Source: Cellulophaga sp. F20128
Lineage (GTDB): Bacteria > Bacteroidota > Bacteroidia > Flavobacteriales > Flavobacteriaceae
Assembly: GCF_023015805.1 (NCBI RefSeq)
Contig: NZ_JALKBA010000003.1
Coordinates: forward strand, 62,001 to 126,000
Direction: 5' to 3'
Length of the DNA: 64,000 bases
Shown: positions 47,430-57,013 of the stretch, in pieces
How the letters are laid out: each line of letters begins with the position of its first letter
Numbering within the stretch: position 1 is the first letter of the stretch
The notes under the pieces: generated by a model
What the model was told of the DNA's origin: nothing
What the model saw: the letters and a program-made list of their open reading frames with translations, nothing else
The model's database searches: none
Position numbers and translations under genes: made by a program

Positions 47430-49637
47430 ATGAAATTTAAGATTCTTTTTCTTTTTGCTCTTGTTGCCAATTTTGCAATAGGACAAGAACCCGTGGATTA
47501 TGTAAATCCGTTTATTGGAACCTCTAACTATGGGGCAACAAATCCCGGCGCTATTGCACCTAGAGGAATGGCGAGCGTATCTCCATTTAATGTGGCTATT
47601 GAAAAAGACAAAGGTTGGCTGTCTAACCCTTATGTAAAACAAAATACATTTTTAACCGGATTTACCCATGTGAATTTAAGTGGTGTTGGTTGTCCAGATT
47701 TAGGAGTCATACTAGCCATGCCCACAACAGGGGAACTAAAAACAAATCATTTAGATTACGGAACAACCTATACTGATGAGGTTTCCAAAGCGGGTTATTA
47801 TTCCGTTAATTTATCAAAATACAATGTAAAAACGGAGTTAACTGCAACGACAAGAACAGGGATATCCAGGTATTCTTTTCCAGCAGGGAAATCTAATATT
47901 TTATTGAATTTAGGATTGGGTTTAACCAATGAGCAGGGGGCAATGGTGAAAATTGTATCGCCAACGGAAATAGAAGGTATGCGCACCGTTGGATCCTTTT
48001 GCTACAATAGCCCAGAACAAGCCTATCCGGTTTATTTTGTGGCTCAATTTTCTAAACCAGCGGCATCCTTTGGTGCTTGGAAAAAGCCATATACCTATGA
48101 TGGGGTAGAGGCGCAATGGATGGGGTATAACGGCAAGACGCGCTTAATGGAAGGATATACTAAGGAAGTTGTAGGAGATAGTATTGGGGCGTTTATGCGT
48201 TATGATTTTAAAGAACCAACTGCAGTAGAGGTTAAAATAGGGGTGTCTTATGTGAGTATTGAAAATGCAAGAGAGAATTTAGAAAAGGAAACCACCGGCA
48301 AAAATTTTGATGCCATTTATGCAACCACTAAAAAGGCTTGGAACACATCTTTGTCTAATGTAGAAGTCAGCGGCGGTACTGAAGACGATAAAACAATATT
48401 TTATACAGCCTTATACCACACTCAAATTCATCCAAATACCTTAAATGACTACAATGGGGATTATCCAGAGATAGCAACGGGGAAAATTGGAAATACTAAG
48501 GGTACGCGATATACGGTTTTCTCACTTTGGGATACCTATAGAAACTACCACCAGTTAATGAGTATGCTGTATCCTGCGCAACAGTCTAATATGGTAAAAA
48601 CCATGTTGTCTATGTATGATGAAAATGGTTGGTTGCCCAAATGGGAATTGAATTCCACAGAAACCTTTACAATGGTGGGAGACCCTGCTTCGGTGGTGAT
48701 CGCCGATACTTATTTGCGTGGTATTCAAGATTTTGATGTCAATAAGGCTTATGAAGCTATGGTAAAAGGATCTACCCAGTTAGAAAATAATCCCTTACGT
48801 CCTGGAGTTAAAGAATATTGGGCCAATGGTTACCTCAGTGTTGATGGAGGAACAGGAGGATCGGTTTCTACAACGGAAGAATACAATATTTCAGATTTTG
48901 CCATTTCACAATTGGCAAAACAATTGGGTAAACCTGAAGATCATAAAAAGTTTTATAATCAATCCTTATCCTATAGAAAGTTGTTTGATAAGGAGTTAAA
49001 ACTAATGCGTCCAAAAAATAGTGACGGTAGTTGGTATACACCATTTGACCCCTATAAAGGAGCTAATTTTGAAAAAAATGTGGGATATATAGAGGGGAAT
49101 GCTTGGCAGTATGCCTTTATGGTGCCCCATGATATAAAAGGCTTGTTAAAATTAATGGGGGGTAAAAAACAATTTGTACAGCATTTGGATTATATTTTTG
49201 ATAACAAGCAGTATGATATGGCGAATGAACCAGATATTGCCTATCCGTTTTTGTACAATTATAGCAAGGGAGACGAATGGAAAACCCAAGAAAAGGTACA
49301 GCAATTAATCAATGAATATTTTACCAATACACCAGGTGGTTTACCAGGGAATGATGATACGGGTACTATGTCTGCTTGGTTAGTTTATGCAATGATGGGT
49401 ATTTACCCCGTTAGCCCAGCTATGCCTGTGTATACCATTACAACGCCGAGGTTTGATTCGGTGACCATTCATTTGGATCAGAAATACTATAAAAATGATA
49501 AGTTGATCATTACAAAGAGCGGGAATACCTCAGGAAAGATAAAGGAGATCAAACTAAATACTAAAAATCACCCGAGTTATTTTATTGACCATGAGGAATT
49601 GTTGTCAGCCAAAGAATTGGAAATAATTTTGGAATAA
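47430..49637 (+). CDS. GH92 alpha-mannosidase
   Basis: A 735-residue secreted enzyme, signal peptide ending near AIG-Q. Family signs are the opening VDYVNPFIGTSNYGATNPGAIAPRG, SLWDTYRNYHQL, WELNSTETFTMVGDPASVVIADTYLRG and GLPGNDDTGTMSAWLVYAMMGIYPVSP. GH92 enzymes are calcium-dependent exo-acting alpha-mannosidases of N-glycans and mannans. It stands 25 bases after GH20 and 30 before DUF4838. Confidence 0.94.
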   Translation: MKFKILFLFALVANFAIGQEPVDYVNPFIGTSNYGATNPGAIAPRGMASVSPFNVAIEKDKGWLSNPYVKQNTFLTGFTHVNLSGVGCPDLGVILAMPTTGELKTNHLDYGTTYTDEVSKAGYYSVNLSKYNVKTELTATTRTGISRYSFPAGKSNILLNLGLGLTNEQGAMVKIVSPTEIEGMRTVGSFCYNSPEQAYPVYFVAQFSKPAASFGAWKKPYTYDGVEAQWMGYNGKTRLMEGYTKEVVGDSIGAFMRYDFKEPTAVEVKIGVSYVSIENARENLEKETTGKNFDAIYATTKKAWNTSLSNVEVSGGTEDDKTIFYTALYHTQIHPNTLNDYNGDYPEIATGKIGNTKGTRYTVFSLWDTYRNYHQLMSMLYPAQQSNMVKTMLSMYDENGWLPKWELNSTETFTMVGDPASVVIADTYLRGIQDFDVNKAYEAMVKGSTQLENNPLRPGVKEYWANGYLSVDGGTGGSVSTTEEYNISDFAISQLAKQLGKPEDHKKFYNQSLSYRKLFDKELKLMRPKNSDGSWYTPFDPYKGANFEKNVGYIEGNAWQYAFMVPHDIKGLLKLMGGKKQFVQHLDYIFDNKQYDMANEPDIAYPFLYNYSKGDEWKTQEKVQQLINEYFTNTPGGLPGNDDTGTMSAWLVYAMMGIYPVSPAMPVYTITTPRFDSVTIHLDQKYYKNDKLIITKSGNTSGKIKEIKLNTKNHPSYFIDHEELLSAKELEIILE

Positions 49638-49667
49638 GGCAAATACCAACGAAAACAATTGAATCTT

Positions 49668-51914
49668 ATGAAGAATAGAAAAAGTGTACTTCTTGTATTT
49701 TTAATTGTTTCAATGGTGCTTTTTCAATCGTGTACAGAAACAACAGAGGAGCTAGTAATAGTGGCTAATGGAGCCTCCAATTATGAAATTGTTTATAGGG
49801 GAGATGCAACGGAGAGTCAGTATCAATCGGCGCAACTTATTCAGGATTATATTTTTAAAATTACAGCGGTAAAACTCCCAATTACTGATGAAAGTTCTCA
49901 AGGCTTTGCAGCCTCTAAAATTTACGTTGGAACATTGGATTCAGATGTTTTAGAAGGACATGCGATTTCTATAAAAACAGAAAATAAAAATATTTTTATT
50001 TCAGGAGGGTCTGATGCTGCTACAAGAGATGCTGTGTATTCTTTTTTAGAAAATCAGTTGGGTTGTAAGTGGTATGCTCCCAATGTTGAGGTTTTGCCTA
50101 AGAAAGATAAATTGGTTGTGAATCCAATTGAATATACCTACAAGCCAGAGATAACCACTCGTACAGTACACTCTAAATTATATTATGATAATCACGCCTA
50201 TGCAGATCAGCAAAAGGTGACCTATGAAGCCTTTCCAAACTATGCGCCTGGAGCTAGAGTGCATACGTTTCATAGGTTTGTGCCAGAGGAGTATTATTAC
50301 AAATCTCACCCGGAGTATTATGCCTTAAGAGGCGATAAAAGATTGCCAACACAACTTTGTTTAACCAATATAAAAGTGCTGCAGATTGTAAAAGATTCTG
50401 TGGCTATGTTGTTTAAAAAATACCCTGGAGCAACCGTGGTGTCTGTGAGTCAAGATGACAATCAACAACATTGTCAATGTGAAGATTGTAGTCGTATAGA
50501 TACGGAAGAAGGAAGTCCGTCTGGTACTATGATTCGATTTGTGAATAAGGTGGCTGCAGAATTTCCAACGAAAACAATTTCTACATTGGCCTATCAATAT
50601 ACCCGTAAGCCTTGTAAAACTAAGCCTTTAGATAATGTATTGATAACATTGTGTTCTATTGAATGCGATAGAAGTGCGCCCATTGAAGAGAAATGCAAAG
50701 ATTTTGCTGATGATTTAAAAGGGTGGGGCAAAATTTCTAATAACATTAGAATTTGGGATTATACAACACAATTCACTAATTTTTTAAGCCCATTTCCCAA
50801 CCTACATACATTGCAATCCAACATACAATTGTTTAGAGATAATAATGCAAAATGGGTTTTTGAGCAACATAGTAACCACCCTAGTGATTTGTTTGAGTTA
50901 CGGTCTTATATCACCGCTAAATTATTGTGGAATCCCGATTTGGATTTTAATGATTTGCTTACGGAATTTACAGACGGATACTATGAGGAGGCAGGTGTTT
51001 ATGTAAAGCAGTATGTAGATCTAATCCACAGTAAAATAAAAGAAGACAAGGATTTCTTTTTGTTCCTGTATGGTGATCCATCGGAAGCCTTTTCGTCTTA
51101 TTTAAGTAAAGATTTGCTGGTAGAATATAGCGAACTATTTAAGGAAGCGCTTCTGGCTGTTGCTGCCAAGCCCAAAATAATAGCACGCGTAAAAATGGCT
51201 CGCCTAGGATTGGATTATGCAATTTTAGAGGCAAGCAGAAAAAACATCTCTGATGATTTTAGTTTAACAAGGAAAGGTACAGGAGGCGCTTTGGAAATAA
51301 ACCCAAGGGCCAAACAACGATTAGAAGATTTTAAGGCGACTTGTGCCAGTAATAATGTAACTCTAATGAATGAGATGGGGTTTACCGTTAAAGAGTATTA
51401 TTCCAATTATATGCTTGCCTTGGAAATTTCACAAAAACCCAATAAAGCCTTAGGGAAAAATGTAATAGCCCTGACAACACCAAAGAAATACGCAAATGAA
51501 AATCCAATGGTACTAACAGACGGTGCTTTGGGTGGAAGTAGCTTTTATTCAAACTGGTTGGGTTTTGAGGGGAATGATATGAAAGTTGTCTTAGATTTAG
51601 GGAAAACCGAAGCCATAAGCTCAATTTCATTGGCTTTTTTACAAGTGACCAATCATATTGTATTTTTGCCAGAAACTGTGAGTTATTTTGGTTCCTTAGA
51701 TGGGGTTTCCTACGCTAAAATAGGGGAAGTTAATAACACAATGCCCTTAGATAAGAAAAGTAAGGTAAATGATATTAAATACTTTGATTTTGAGTTTGCA
51801 ACAAAAAATATGAGGTATTTAAAAATTGAAGCAAAGAATACCAAAACACCGTATTGGCATCATGCGGCGGGCTTGCCTTCTTGGATTTTTGCGGATGAAA
51901 TAATGGTTAATTAA
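49668..51914 (+). CDS. DUF4838 lipoprotein with discoidin-like C-terminus
   Basis: A 748-residue lipoprotein (Cys22, LFQSC). The N-terminal ~120 residues resemble the alpha-glucuronidase/hexosaminidase N-terminal fold (YQSAQLIQDYIFKITAVKLPITDES, FLENQLGCKWYAPN); the central DUF4838 domain carries LCLTNIKVLQIV, SVSQDDNQQHCQCEDC and FEQHSNHPSDLFELRSYITAKLLWNPD; the C-terminal ~140 residues are a discoidin-like module ending WIFADEIMVN. DUF4838 proteins are presumed hydrolases with no activity I can name. A TTG nine bases upstream is an alternative start, less likely. Confidence 0.8.
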   Translation: MKNRKSVLLVFLIVSMVLFQSCTETTEELVIVANGASNYEIVYRGDATESQYQSAQLIQDYIFKITAVKLPITDESSQGFAASKIYVGTLDSDVLEGHAISIKTENKNIFISGGSDAATRDAVYSFLENQLGCKWYAPNVEVLPKKDKLVVNPIEYTYKPEITTRTVHSKLYYDNHAYADQQKVTYEAFPNYAPGARVHTFHRFVPEEYYYKSHPEYYALRGDKRLPTQLCLTNIKVLQIVKDSVAMLFKKYPGATVVSVSQDDNQQHCQCEDCSRIDTEEGSPSGTMIRFVNKVAAEFPTKTISTLAYQYTRKPCKTKPLDNVLITLCSIECDRSAPIEEKCKDFADDLKGWGKISNNIRIWDYTTQFTNFLSPFPNLHTLQSNIQLFRDNNAKWVFEQHSNHPSDLFELRSYITAKLLWNPDLDFNDLLTEFTDGYYEEAGVYVKQYVDLIHSKIKEDKDFFLFLYGDPSEAFSSYLSKDLLVEYSELFKEALLAVAAKPKIIARVKMARLGLDYAILEASRKNISDDFSLTRKGTGGALEINPRAKQRLEDFKATCASNNVTLMNEMGFTVKEYYSNYMLALEISQKPNKALGKNVIALTTPKKYANENPMVLTDGALGGSSFYSNWLGFEGNDMKVVLDLGKTEAISSISLAFLQVTNHIVFLPETVSYFGSLDGVSYAKIGEVNNTMPLDKKSKVNDIKYFDFEFATKNMRYLKIEAKNTKTPYWHHAAGLPSWIFADEIMVN

Positions 51915-51926
51915 ATTAAATATAGA

Positions 51927-53432
51927 ATGATGAGAATTTTTCAAGGGAATAAAAGTAAAATTTTACACTTGCTAGTATTGCTAGCTATCTGTCAATTGGG
52001 TAACGCTCAAGCAATTTATGAAGATGAACGTTATGTTCCAGAAACAGATCCATTGGTTTTAGAGAAATTGGATCAATGGCAAGATATTAAATTTGGCTTA
52101 TTAATGCATTGGGGTTCCTATAGTCAATGGGGTATCGTAGAATCTTGGTCGCTATGTCCAGAAGAATACGGCTGGTGCGAAAGAACCAAGGGCTCTAATC
52201 CAGAAGATTATAATACCTATAAAAAAGAATACGAAGGGTTAAAGTCTACCTTTAATCCCGTTCAATTTAACCCTGAAAAATGGGCGGCTGCAGCGAAAGA
52301 TGCGGGTATGAAATACGTTGTGTTTACAACCAAGCATCACGATGGTTTTTCAATGTTCGATTCTAAGTATACGGATTATAAAGTAACGGATCCTGGTTGT
52401 GCTTTTTCAAGCAACCCCAGAGCAAACATTGCCAAGGAAATTTTTAATGCATTTAGAAATGAGGGCTTATGGGCTGGTGCTTATTTTTCTAAGCCAGATT
52501 GGAATGTGAATTCTTATTGGGACCCTAAGTTTCCGCCTAGAGATAGGAACGTAAATTATGAGCCAGAGGCCTATCCCGAAAAATGGGCAGAGTACGTAAA
52601 TTTCACCCACAATCAGATTATGGAATTAATGACAGATTATGGGAAGATTGATATTCTGTGGCTAGATGGCGGTTGGGTTGCTAAAAAACCAGCTGAAGAT
52701 ATAGCCGATTGGTATACAAATCAACTTAAGGGGAATGAAAACGGGTATATAAAAGAGCGCAATATTAATCAAGATATAAAGATGGATGAGCTTGTGGTTA
52801 AGGCCCGTAAGGAACAACCCGGACTTATCGTTGTAGATAGAGCTGTTCACGGTAAGAATCAGAATTATTTAACACCAGAGAATAGAGTGCCAGAAAAAAC
52901 ACTGCCATATCCTTGGGAATCTTGCATTATATCAGGGGGTGGATGGTCTTATACACCAGATGCTACTTATATGAGTCCAAAACAAGGAATTCATACCTTA
53001 ATAGATGTTGTAGCCAAAGGAGGTAATCTTTTGCTGAATGTTGCCCCAGGACCAGATGGAACCTGGCAACAAGGTGCTTACGATCTTTTAGAAGGGTATG
53101 GGAAGTGGATGAAAATAAACGCGGAAGGAATATATAATAGTAAGCCCTTAGCGCCATTCAAAGAGAATAATATTTGTATAACTCAGCAAGACAATGGTAC
53201 TACCTATTTCTTTTACCTAGCCAAAGAAAATGAGAATAAAGTACCATCTGAAATCGTAATTAGCTCACATCAACCAGTTAAAAATGCCAAGGTTACCTTA
53301 TTGGGGAGTACTATTAGTTTAAAATGGCAGGCAAAAGATAACGGTTTTATAGTGGCTATTCCTGAAAAGCTGCAAAATAGTTTGCCAGTAGAACACGCTT
53401 GGACAATTAAGGTTTCTAAATTGAAGGAATAA
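51927..53432 (+). CDS. GH29 alpha-L-fucosidase
   Basis: A 501-residue secreted enzyme, signal peptide ending near NAQ. The fold is a TIM barrel with KFGLLMHWGSYSQWGIVESW, YVVFTTKHHDGFSMFDSKYTDY and the nucleophile Asp247 in ILWLDGGW. It removes alpha-linked fucose with retention. A terminator follows. The last 60 bases (53373-53432) are copied as a dead fragment ahead of the second susC. Confidence 0.93.
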   Translation: MMRIFQGNKSKILHLLVLLAICQLGNAQAIYEDERYVPETDPLVLEKLDQWQDIKFGLLMHWGSYSQWGIVESWSLCPEEYGWCERTKGSNPEDYNTYKKEYEGLKSTFNPVQFNPEKWAAAAKDAGMKYVVFTTKHHDGFSMFDSKYTDYKVTDPGCAFSSNPRANIAKEIFNAFRNEGLWAGAYFSKPDWNVNSYWDPKFPPRDRNVNYEPEAYPEKWAEYVNFTHNQIMELMTDYGKIDILWLDGGWVAKKPAEDIADWYTNQLKGNENGYIKERNINQDIKMDELVVKARKEQPGLIVVDRAVHGKNQNYLTPENRVPEKTLPYPWESCIISGGGWSYTPDATYMSPKQGIHTLIDVVAKGGNLLLNVAPGPDGTWQQGAYDLLEGYGKWMKINAEGIYNSKPLAPFKENNICITQQDNGTTYFFYLAKENENKVPSEIVISSHQPVKNAKVTLLGSTISLKWQAKDNGFIVAIPEKLQNSLPVEHAWTIKVSKLKE

Positions 53433-53489
53433 AAATAAATTGACTTTTATTTAAAGTCTCTTATATATTTTAACAAATAATTTTACCTA

Positions 53490-53520
53490 AGGGGCTAATT
53501 TTTATTAGTCCCTTTTTTTT
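53490..53520 (+). terminator. Intrinsic terminator after the GH29 gene
   Basis: A 10-bp stem AGGGGCTAAT / ATTAGTCCCT with one G-U pair, a 4-base loop and an 8-base T run. It would limit read-through from the hydrolase genes into susC1. Confidence 0.85.
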
Positions 53521-53542
53521 GCGTGAAACAATGTTTATAAAT

Positions 53543-53580
53543 GTTATATAGCTTTTCTCTAAAGTTGTTAGTCGAATTAC
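53543..53580 (+). promoter_or_regulatory. Regulatory element in the susC1 leader
   Basis: Contains the shared motif GTTGTTAGTCGA (53564-53575) and, exactly 21 bases upstream, GTTATATAG (53543-53551). Two GTT boxes two helical turns apart recall the direct repeats bound by LytTR proteins. The 17 bases GTTGTTAGTCGAATTAC are identical in the susC2 leader. The element lies about 105-145 bases before the susC1 start. Confidence 0.45.
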
Positions 53581-53686
53581 GTCCTGTACGTTAACATAAA
53601 TTTATAATTTTAGCTTAAATTTTATTACCAAGGATAGGTTTATCCTTAACGATTTACTAACTATTATTTAATTTAACTCTATTAGT

Positions 53687-56600
53687 ATGAACAAAAAAAT
53701 TCATTACTTATTAATGTTTGCAATGTTGCTCTTTTTAAATGGGCTAATGGCGCAAAACAAAACTGTTACAGGTGTGGTGGCGGATGAAGAAGGAATTCCT
53801 CTATTGGGCGTGAATGTCTTGGAAAAAGGAACAAAAAACGGAACTTCTACAGACTTTGATGGAAAATTTTCTATTAAGGTATCAGGAAATTCTGCAGTAT
53901 TAGAATTTACATCAATAGGTTTATTGCTGCAAGAGATTTCAGTAGGCAGTAAATCTGTTATTAATGTAACAATGGTTGAAGATGCAGAGCAATTGGATGA
54001 TATCGTAGTTACGGCTTTAGGTATTAAAAGAGATCAGAAATCTTTAGGCTACGCTGTAAGTAAGATTGATGCGGAATCTCTGACTGTTGCAGGTGTATCT
54101 ACAAACCCTGTAAGTAGTATGTATGGTAAAGCAGCCGGTGTGGGTATAACCACAAATGCAGCGGGTCCTACAGGAGCAGTAGATATCAAGATTAGAGGAG
54201 CTGCTGGTTTAGAATCTTCTGCCAATACGCGTCCTTTGTTTGTGGTAGATGGTATGCCAATTTATGACACAGGATCTAATATGGCGTCTAGAGGATATGA
54301 TCCTTTGAATTCATTTGATTACGGTTCGGGAATTAACGATATTAACCCAGAAGACATTGCTTCTATAGAAATTTTAAAAGGAGCTAAGGCATCTGTACTT
54401 TATGGTGGAGAAGGCGCCAATGGGGTAGTTTTGATTACCACTAAAAGAGGAGGAAAAACCAAAGGGCTAGGGGTGAGCTATAGCTCACAATTTACCTTTG
54501 AAATGCCACGTACTTATATCGATTTTCAAAATGAATACGGTTCTGGGACTAACCAGTACAGTGAGCAATATGAAACCTTAGAAGGTGGTGGTCAAGGGCC
54601 AAGACAAAATGTATGGTCCAGGTACAATTATGGGCCAAAATTTGATGGAACTCCTTTGCAGTTTTTAGATGGTTCTATTCGTCCATATCAGGCATATCCT
54701 AATAATTATCTTGATTTATTTAGAACAGGAAGTAATACAGTGAATACGGTAGCAATTTCTGGAGGTAACGAGAAGGGAAGTATGAGATTATCATATACAA
54801 ATCAAGATTATCAAGGTTTGTTGCCTAATAATTCTCAAAAAAAGCATGTTTATAATTTTAGTGGACAATTGAGACCTTCTGATTTTGTGAATGTAGAGGT
54901 AAATACAAATTTGTATAAAATAAAGACTCATAACAGAAATCCTAATCTTGGTAATATTGTAGCTTGGGGTATAAATAGAGATTATGATTTTAATGCTATT
55001 ACTGATTTGTACAAAAATGAAGATGGTTCTAAGTTTAATTCAGAAGATAGAGGATGGCCAGGTCAATTTGCGCCAGTTTATTTAATGGATGCTTTGTGGG
55101 AGCAAAATGAAAATAGTGATTTAGATGATAAATTTCACTTAATAGGGTCTATTAAAGCAACTGTTAATTTAACAGATGATTTATCCTTTATTGGACAAGC
55201 GGGTATAGATTATACAGATACAGATTTTACAACTAAAAATCCAATTGTAAGATATGAACCAGAAAATGTAGGTGGTAGGTATGCTTATGGTCGTGATAAT
55301 ACTACAGTTGAAAATTACAGAGGTTTGTTAAACTATGAATTTAGTCTTTTAGATGACCGTATGAAAGTATTTGCATTTGGTGGTGGTGAGTATAAAAAAG
55401 TCGCCTACACTGGAATAAATGTTGCTACTTATGGAGATTTAAGATTTCCGGACTTTTGGTCACTTAATAATGAGCAAGATTGGCCAGATGGTAGTCAAAG
55501 AGGAAGGGTTAGAGGACATAGTTATGCTTCGCAGGTTTTATACAGTGCCTTAGGTTCTGCTACAATTTCTTGGGATGATGATTTGTATTTGGAGTTACAA
55601 GGTAGACAAGATTGGTCTTCTACTTTGCCACCAGAGAATAATACGTTTTTCTACCCTGGAATTGGTTTAAGCTGGAATTTTACAAATACGTTTGATATTC
55701 CTTTTATGGAATTTGGAAAATTTAGAGCTGGATGGGCAGATGTTGGTAGAGGTGCTCCTGGAGGAGTTTCAAGTTACTTTGCGAACAGATCATATAGTGT
55801 TGGAGGTGTAAATAATACCGATGCCTTGTCTATTAGTGCGCCGTCGTCATTGTTTGCTGGAGCTTTAAAGCCAGAACGTAAAAGAGAATTTGAAGTTGGT
55901 TTTGATGCTCGTTTCTTTGAAAATAGCAGGTTAGAAACTAGTTTTTCTTTTTACCATAATAATATATACGATCAGATTATGGGTGTGCCTTTATCTAGTA
56001 CTACTGGTGCAGGCGATATAAAGATTAATGCTGGGGATGTAGCTAACTGGGGATATGAAGTTATGCTAAAAGGTGCAGTATTGGCCACTAAAAAATATAG
56101 ATGGGATCTTACTTTAACGGCTGCCAAGCAACAATCTGAAGTTAAAAAATTATACCCTGGTATAACTCAAAAAACAACGGGATCTGTTGGAAATAGTATT
56201 GTGCAGGTTGCAGAAGAGGGTAGACCTTTTGGTGAATTGAGAATGTTCGATTATCTTAAGGATGATAGCGGAAATAGAGTTGTAGATAATTCAGGATACT
56301 ATATTTTGGACAAATCAGAATTGAAAGCAGTAGCCAATACAACTCCTGATATTTTTGGTGGACTTACGAGTGATTTCTTCTTTAAAGGATTTAATTTCCA
56401 TGTTTTATTAGATTATAAATTTGGAGCATCTATATTTTCACGTTCTAATTATTATTATAGAGGAATGGGGATAACTAAGGAAACTTTGGAGTTTAGAGAT
56501 GAAGATCATGGAGGTTTAGCGTATTATGAAAATGCTAGCGGGGAAAGAATTCCTTGGCAACATGACCAAGCAGCTCCTTCCGATGCTGTAGAAGGAAGAG

Positions 56601-56995
56601 TTTATCATGATGGTGTTATTAACAAAGGAGTTGTGAATACTGGTACAGAAGATAATCCAGTTTATGTTCAAAATGATAAAATTTTGTCTGTTTATGAGTA
56701 TAATTTAATCTATATCAATGATTTAGGTACAGATTACGCACCTGATGGGTTGTATAAAAATGATTATATTAAACTGAGAGAGTTAGCAGTTAGTTATTCA
56801 CTTCCTGGAGATTTTATAAATAAAATGGGGCTGCAGAAATTGTCAGTTTCCTTAACGGCAAGGAATTTACTTTATGTATATAAAACGATTCCGAATGTAG
56901 ATGCGGAATCTGCTTTAGGTACAGATTCATGGGTAGAAGACTCTGCTTATCCTAGCCCAGTTTCAGTAGGATTTGGACTTAATGTTAGTTTCTAA
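53687..56995 (+). CDS. SusC/RagA-type TonB-dependent transporter, pair 1
   Basis: A 1102-residue outer-membrane barrel. It has a signal peptide (to LMA, residue 22), a carboxypeptidase-D-regulatory-like domain (about 24-105, GVVADEEGIPLLGVNVLEKGTKNGTSTDFDGKF), a plug (about 115-255, IKIRGAAGLES, PLFVVDGMPIYD, IASIEILKGAKASVLYG) and a 22-strand barrel ending FGLNVSF. It imports glycan fragments with the SusD lid encoded 18 bases downstream, driven by TonB-ExbBD. Confidence 0.93.
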   Translation: MNKKIHYLLMFAMLLFLNGLMAQNKTVTGVVADEEGIPLLGVNVLEKGTKNGTSTDFDGKFSIKVSGNSAVLEFTSIGLLLQEISVGSKSVINVTMVEDAEQLDDIVVTALGIKRDQKSLGYAVSKIDAESLTVAGVSTNPVSSMYGKAAGVGITTNAAGPTGAVDIKIRGAAGLESSANTRPLFVVDGMPIYDTGSNMASRGYDPLNSFDYGSGINDINPEDIASIEILKGAKASVLYGGEGANGVVLITTKRGGKTKGLGVSYSSQFTFEMPRTYIDFQNEYGSGTNQYSEQYETLEGGGQGPRQNVWSRYNYGPKFDGTPLQFLDGSIRPYQAYPNNYLDLFRTGSNTVNTVAISGGNEKGSMRLSYTNQDYQGLLPNNSQKKHVYNFSGQLRPSDFVNVEVNTNLYKIKTHNRNPNLGNIVAWGINRDYDFNAITDLYKNEDGSKFNSEDRGWPGQFAPVYLMDALWEQNENSDLDDKFHLIGSIKATVNLTDDLSFIGQAGIDYTDTDFTTKNPIVRYEPENVGGRYAYGRDNTTVENYRGLLNYEFSLLDDRMKVFAFGGGEYKKVAYTGINVATYGDLRFPDFWSLNNEQDWPDGSQRGRVRGHSYASQVLYSALGSATISWDDDLYLELQGRQDWSSTLPPENNTFFYPGIGLSWNFTNTFDIPFMEFGKFRAGWADVGRGAPGGVSSYFANRSYSVGGVNNTDALSISAPSSLFAGALKPERKREFEVGFDARFFENSRLETSFSFYHNNIYDQIMGVPLSSTTGAGDIKINAGDVANWGYEVMLKGAVLATKKYRWDLTLTAAKQQSEVKKLYPGITQKTTGSVGNSIVQVAEEGRPFGELRMFDYLKDDSGNRVVDNSGYYILDKSELKAVANTTPDIFGGLTSDFFFKGFNFHVLLDYKFGASIFSRSNYYYRGMGITKETLEFRDEDHGGLAYYENASGERIPWQHDQAAPSDAVEGRVYHDGVINKGVVNTGTEDNPVYVQNDKILSVYEYNLIYINDLGTDYAPDGLYKNDYIKLRELAVSYSLPGDFINKMGLQKLSVSLTARNLLYVYKTIPNVDAESALGTDSWVEDSAYPSPVSVGFGLNVSF

Positions 56996-57013
56996 AAAAT
57001 AAAAATATATATT

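Larger units (their letters stand above)
53373..53769 (+). repeat. Duplicated segment, copy 1 (GH29 tail, spacer, susC1 start)
   Basis: Covers the last 60 bases of the GH29 gene, its terminator and leader, and the first 83 bases of susC1. It is matched by copy 2 at 58813-59213. By eye, 51 of 60 bases agree in the gene tail and 80 of 83 in the susC start; the spacer between is clearly alignable. Confidence 0.85.
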
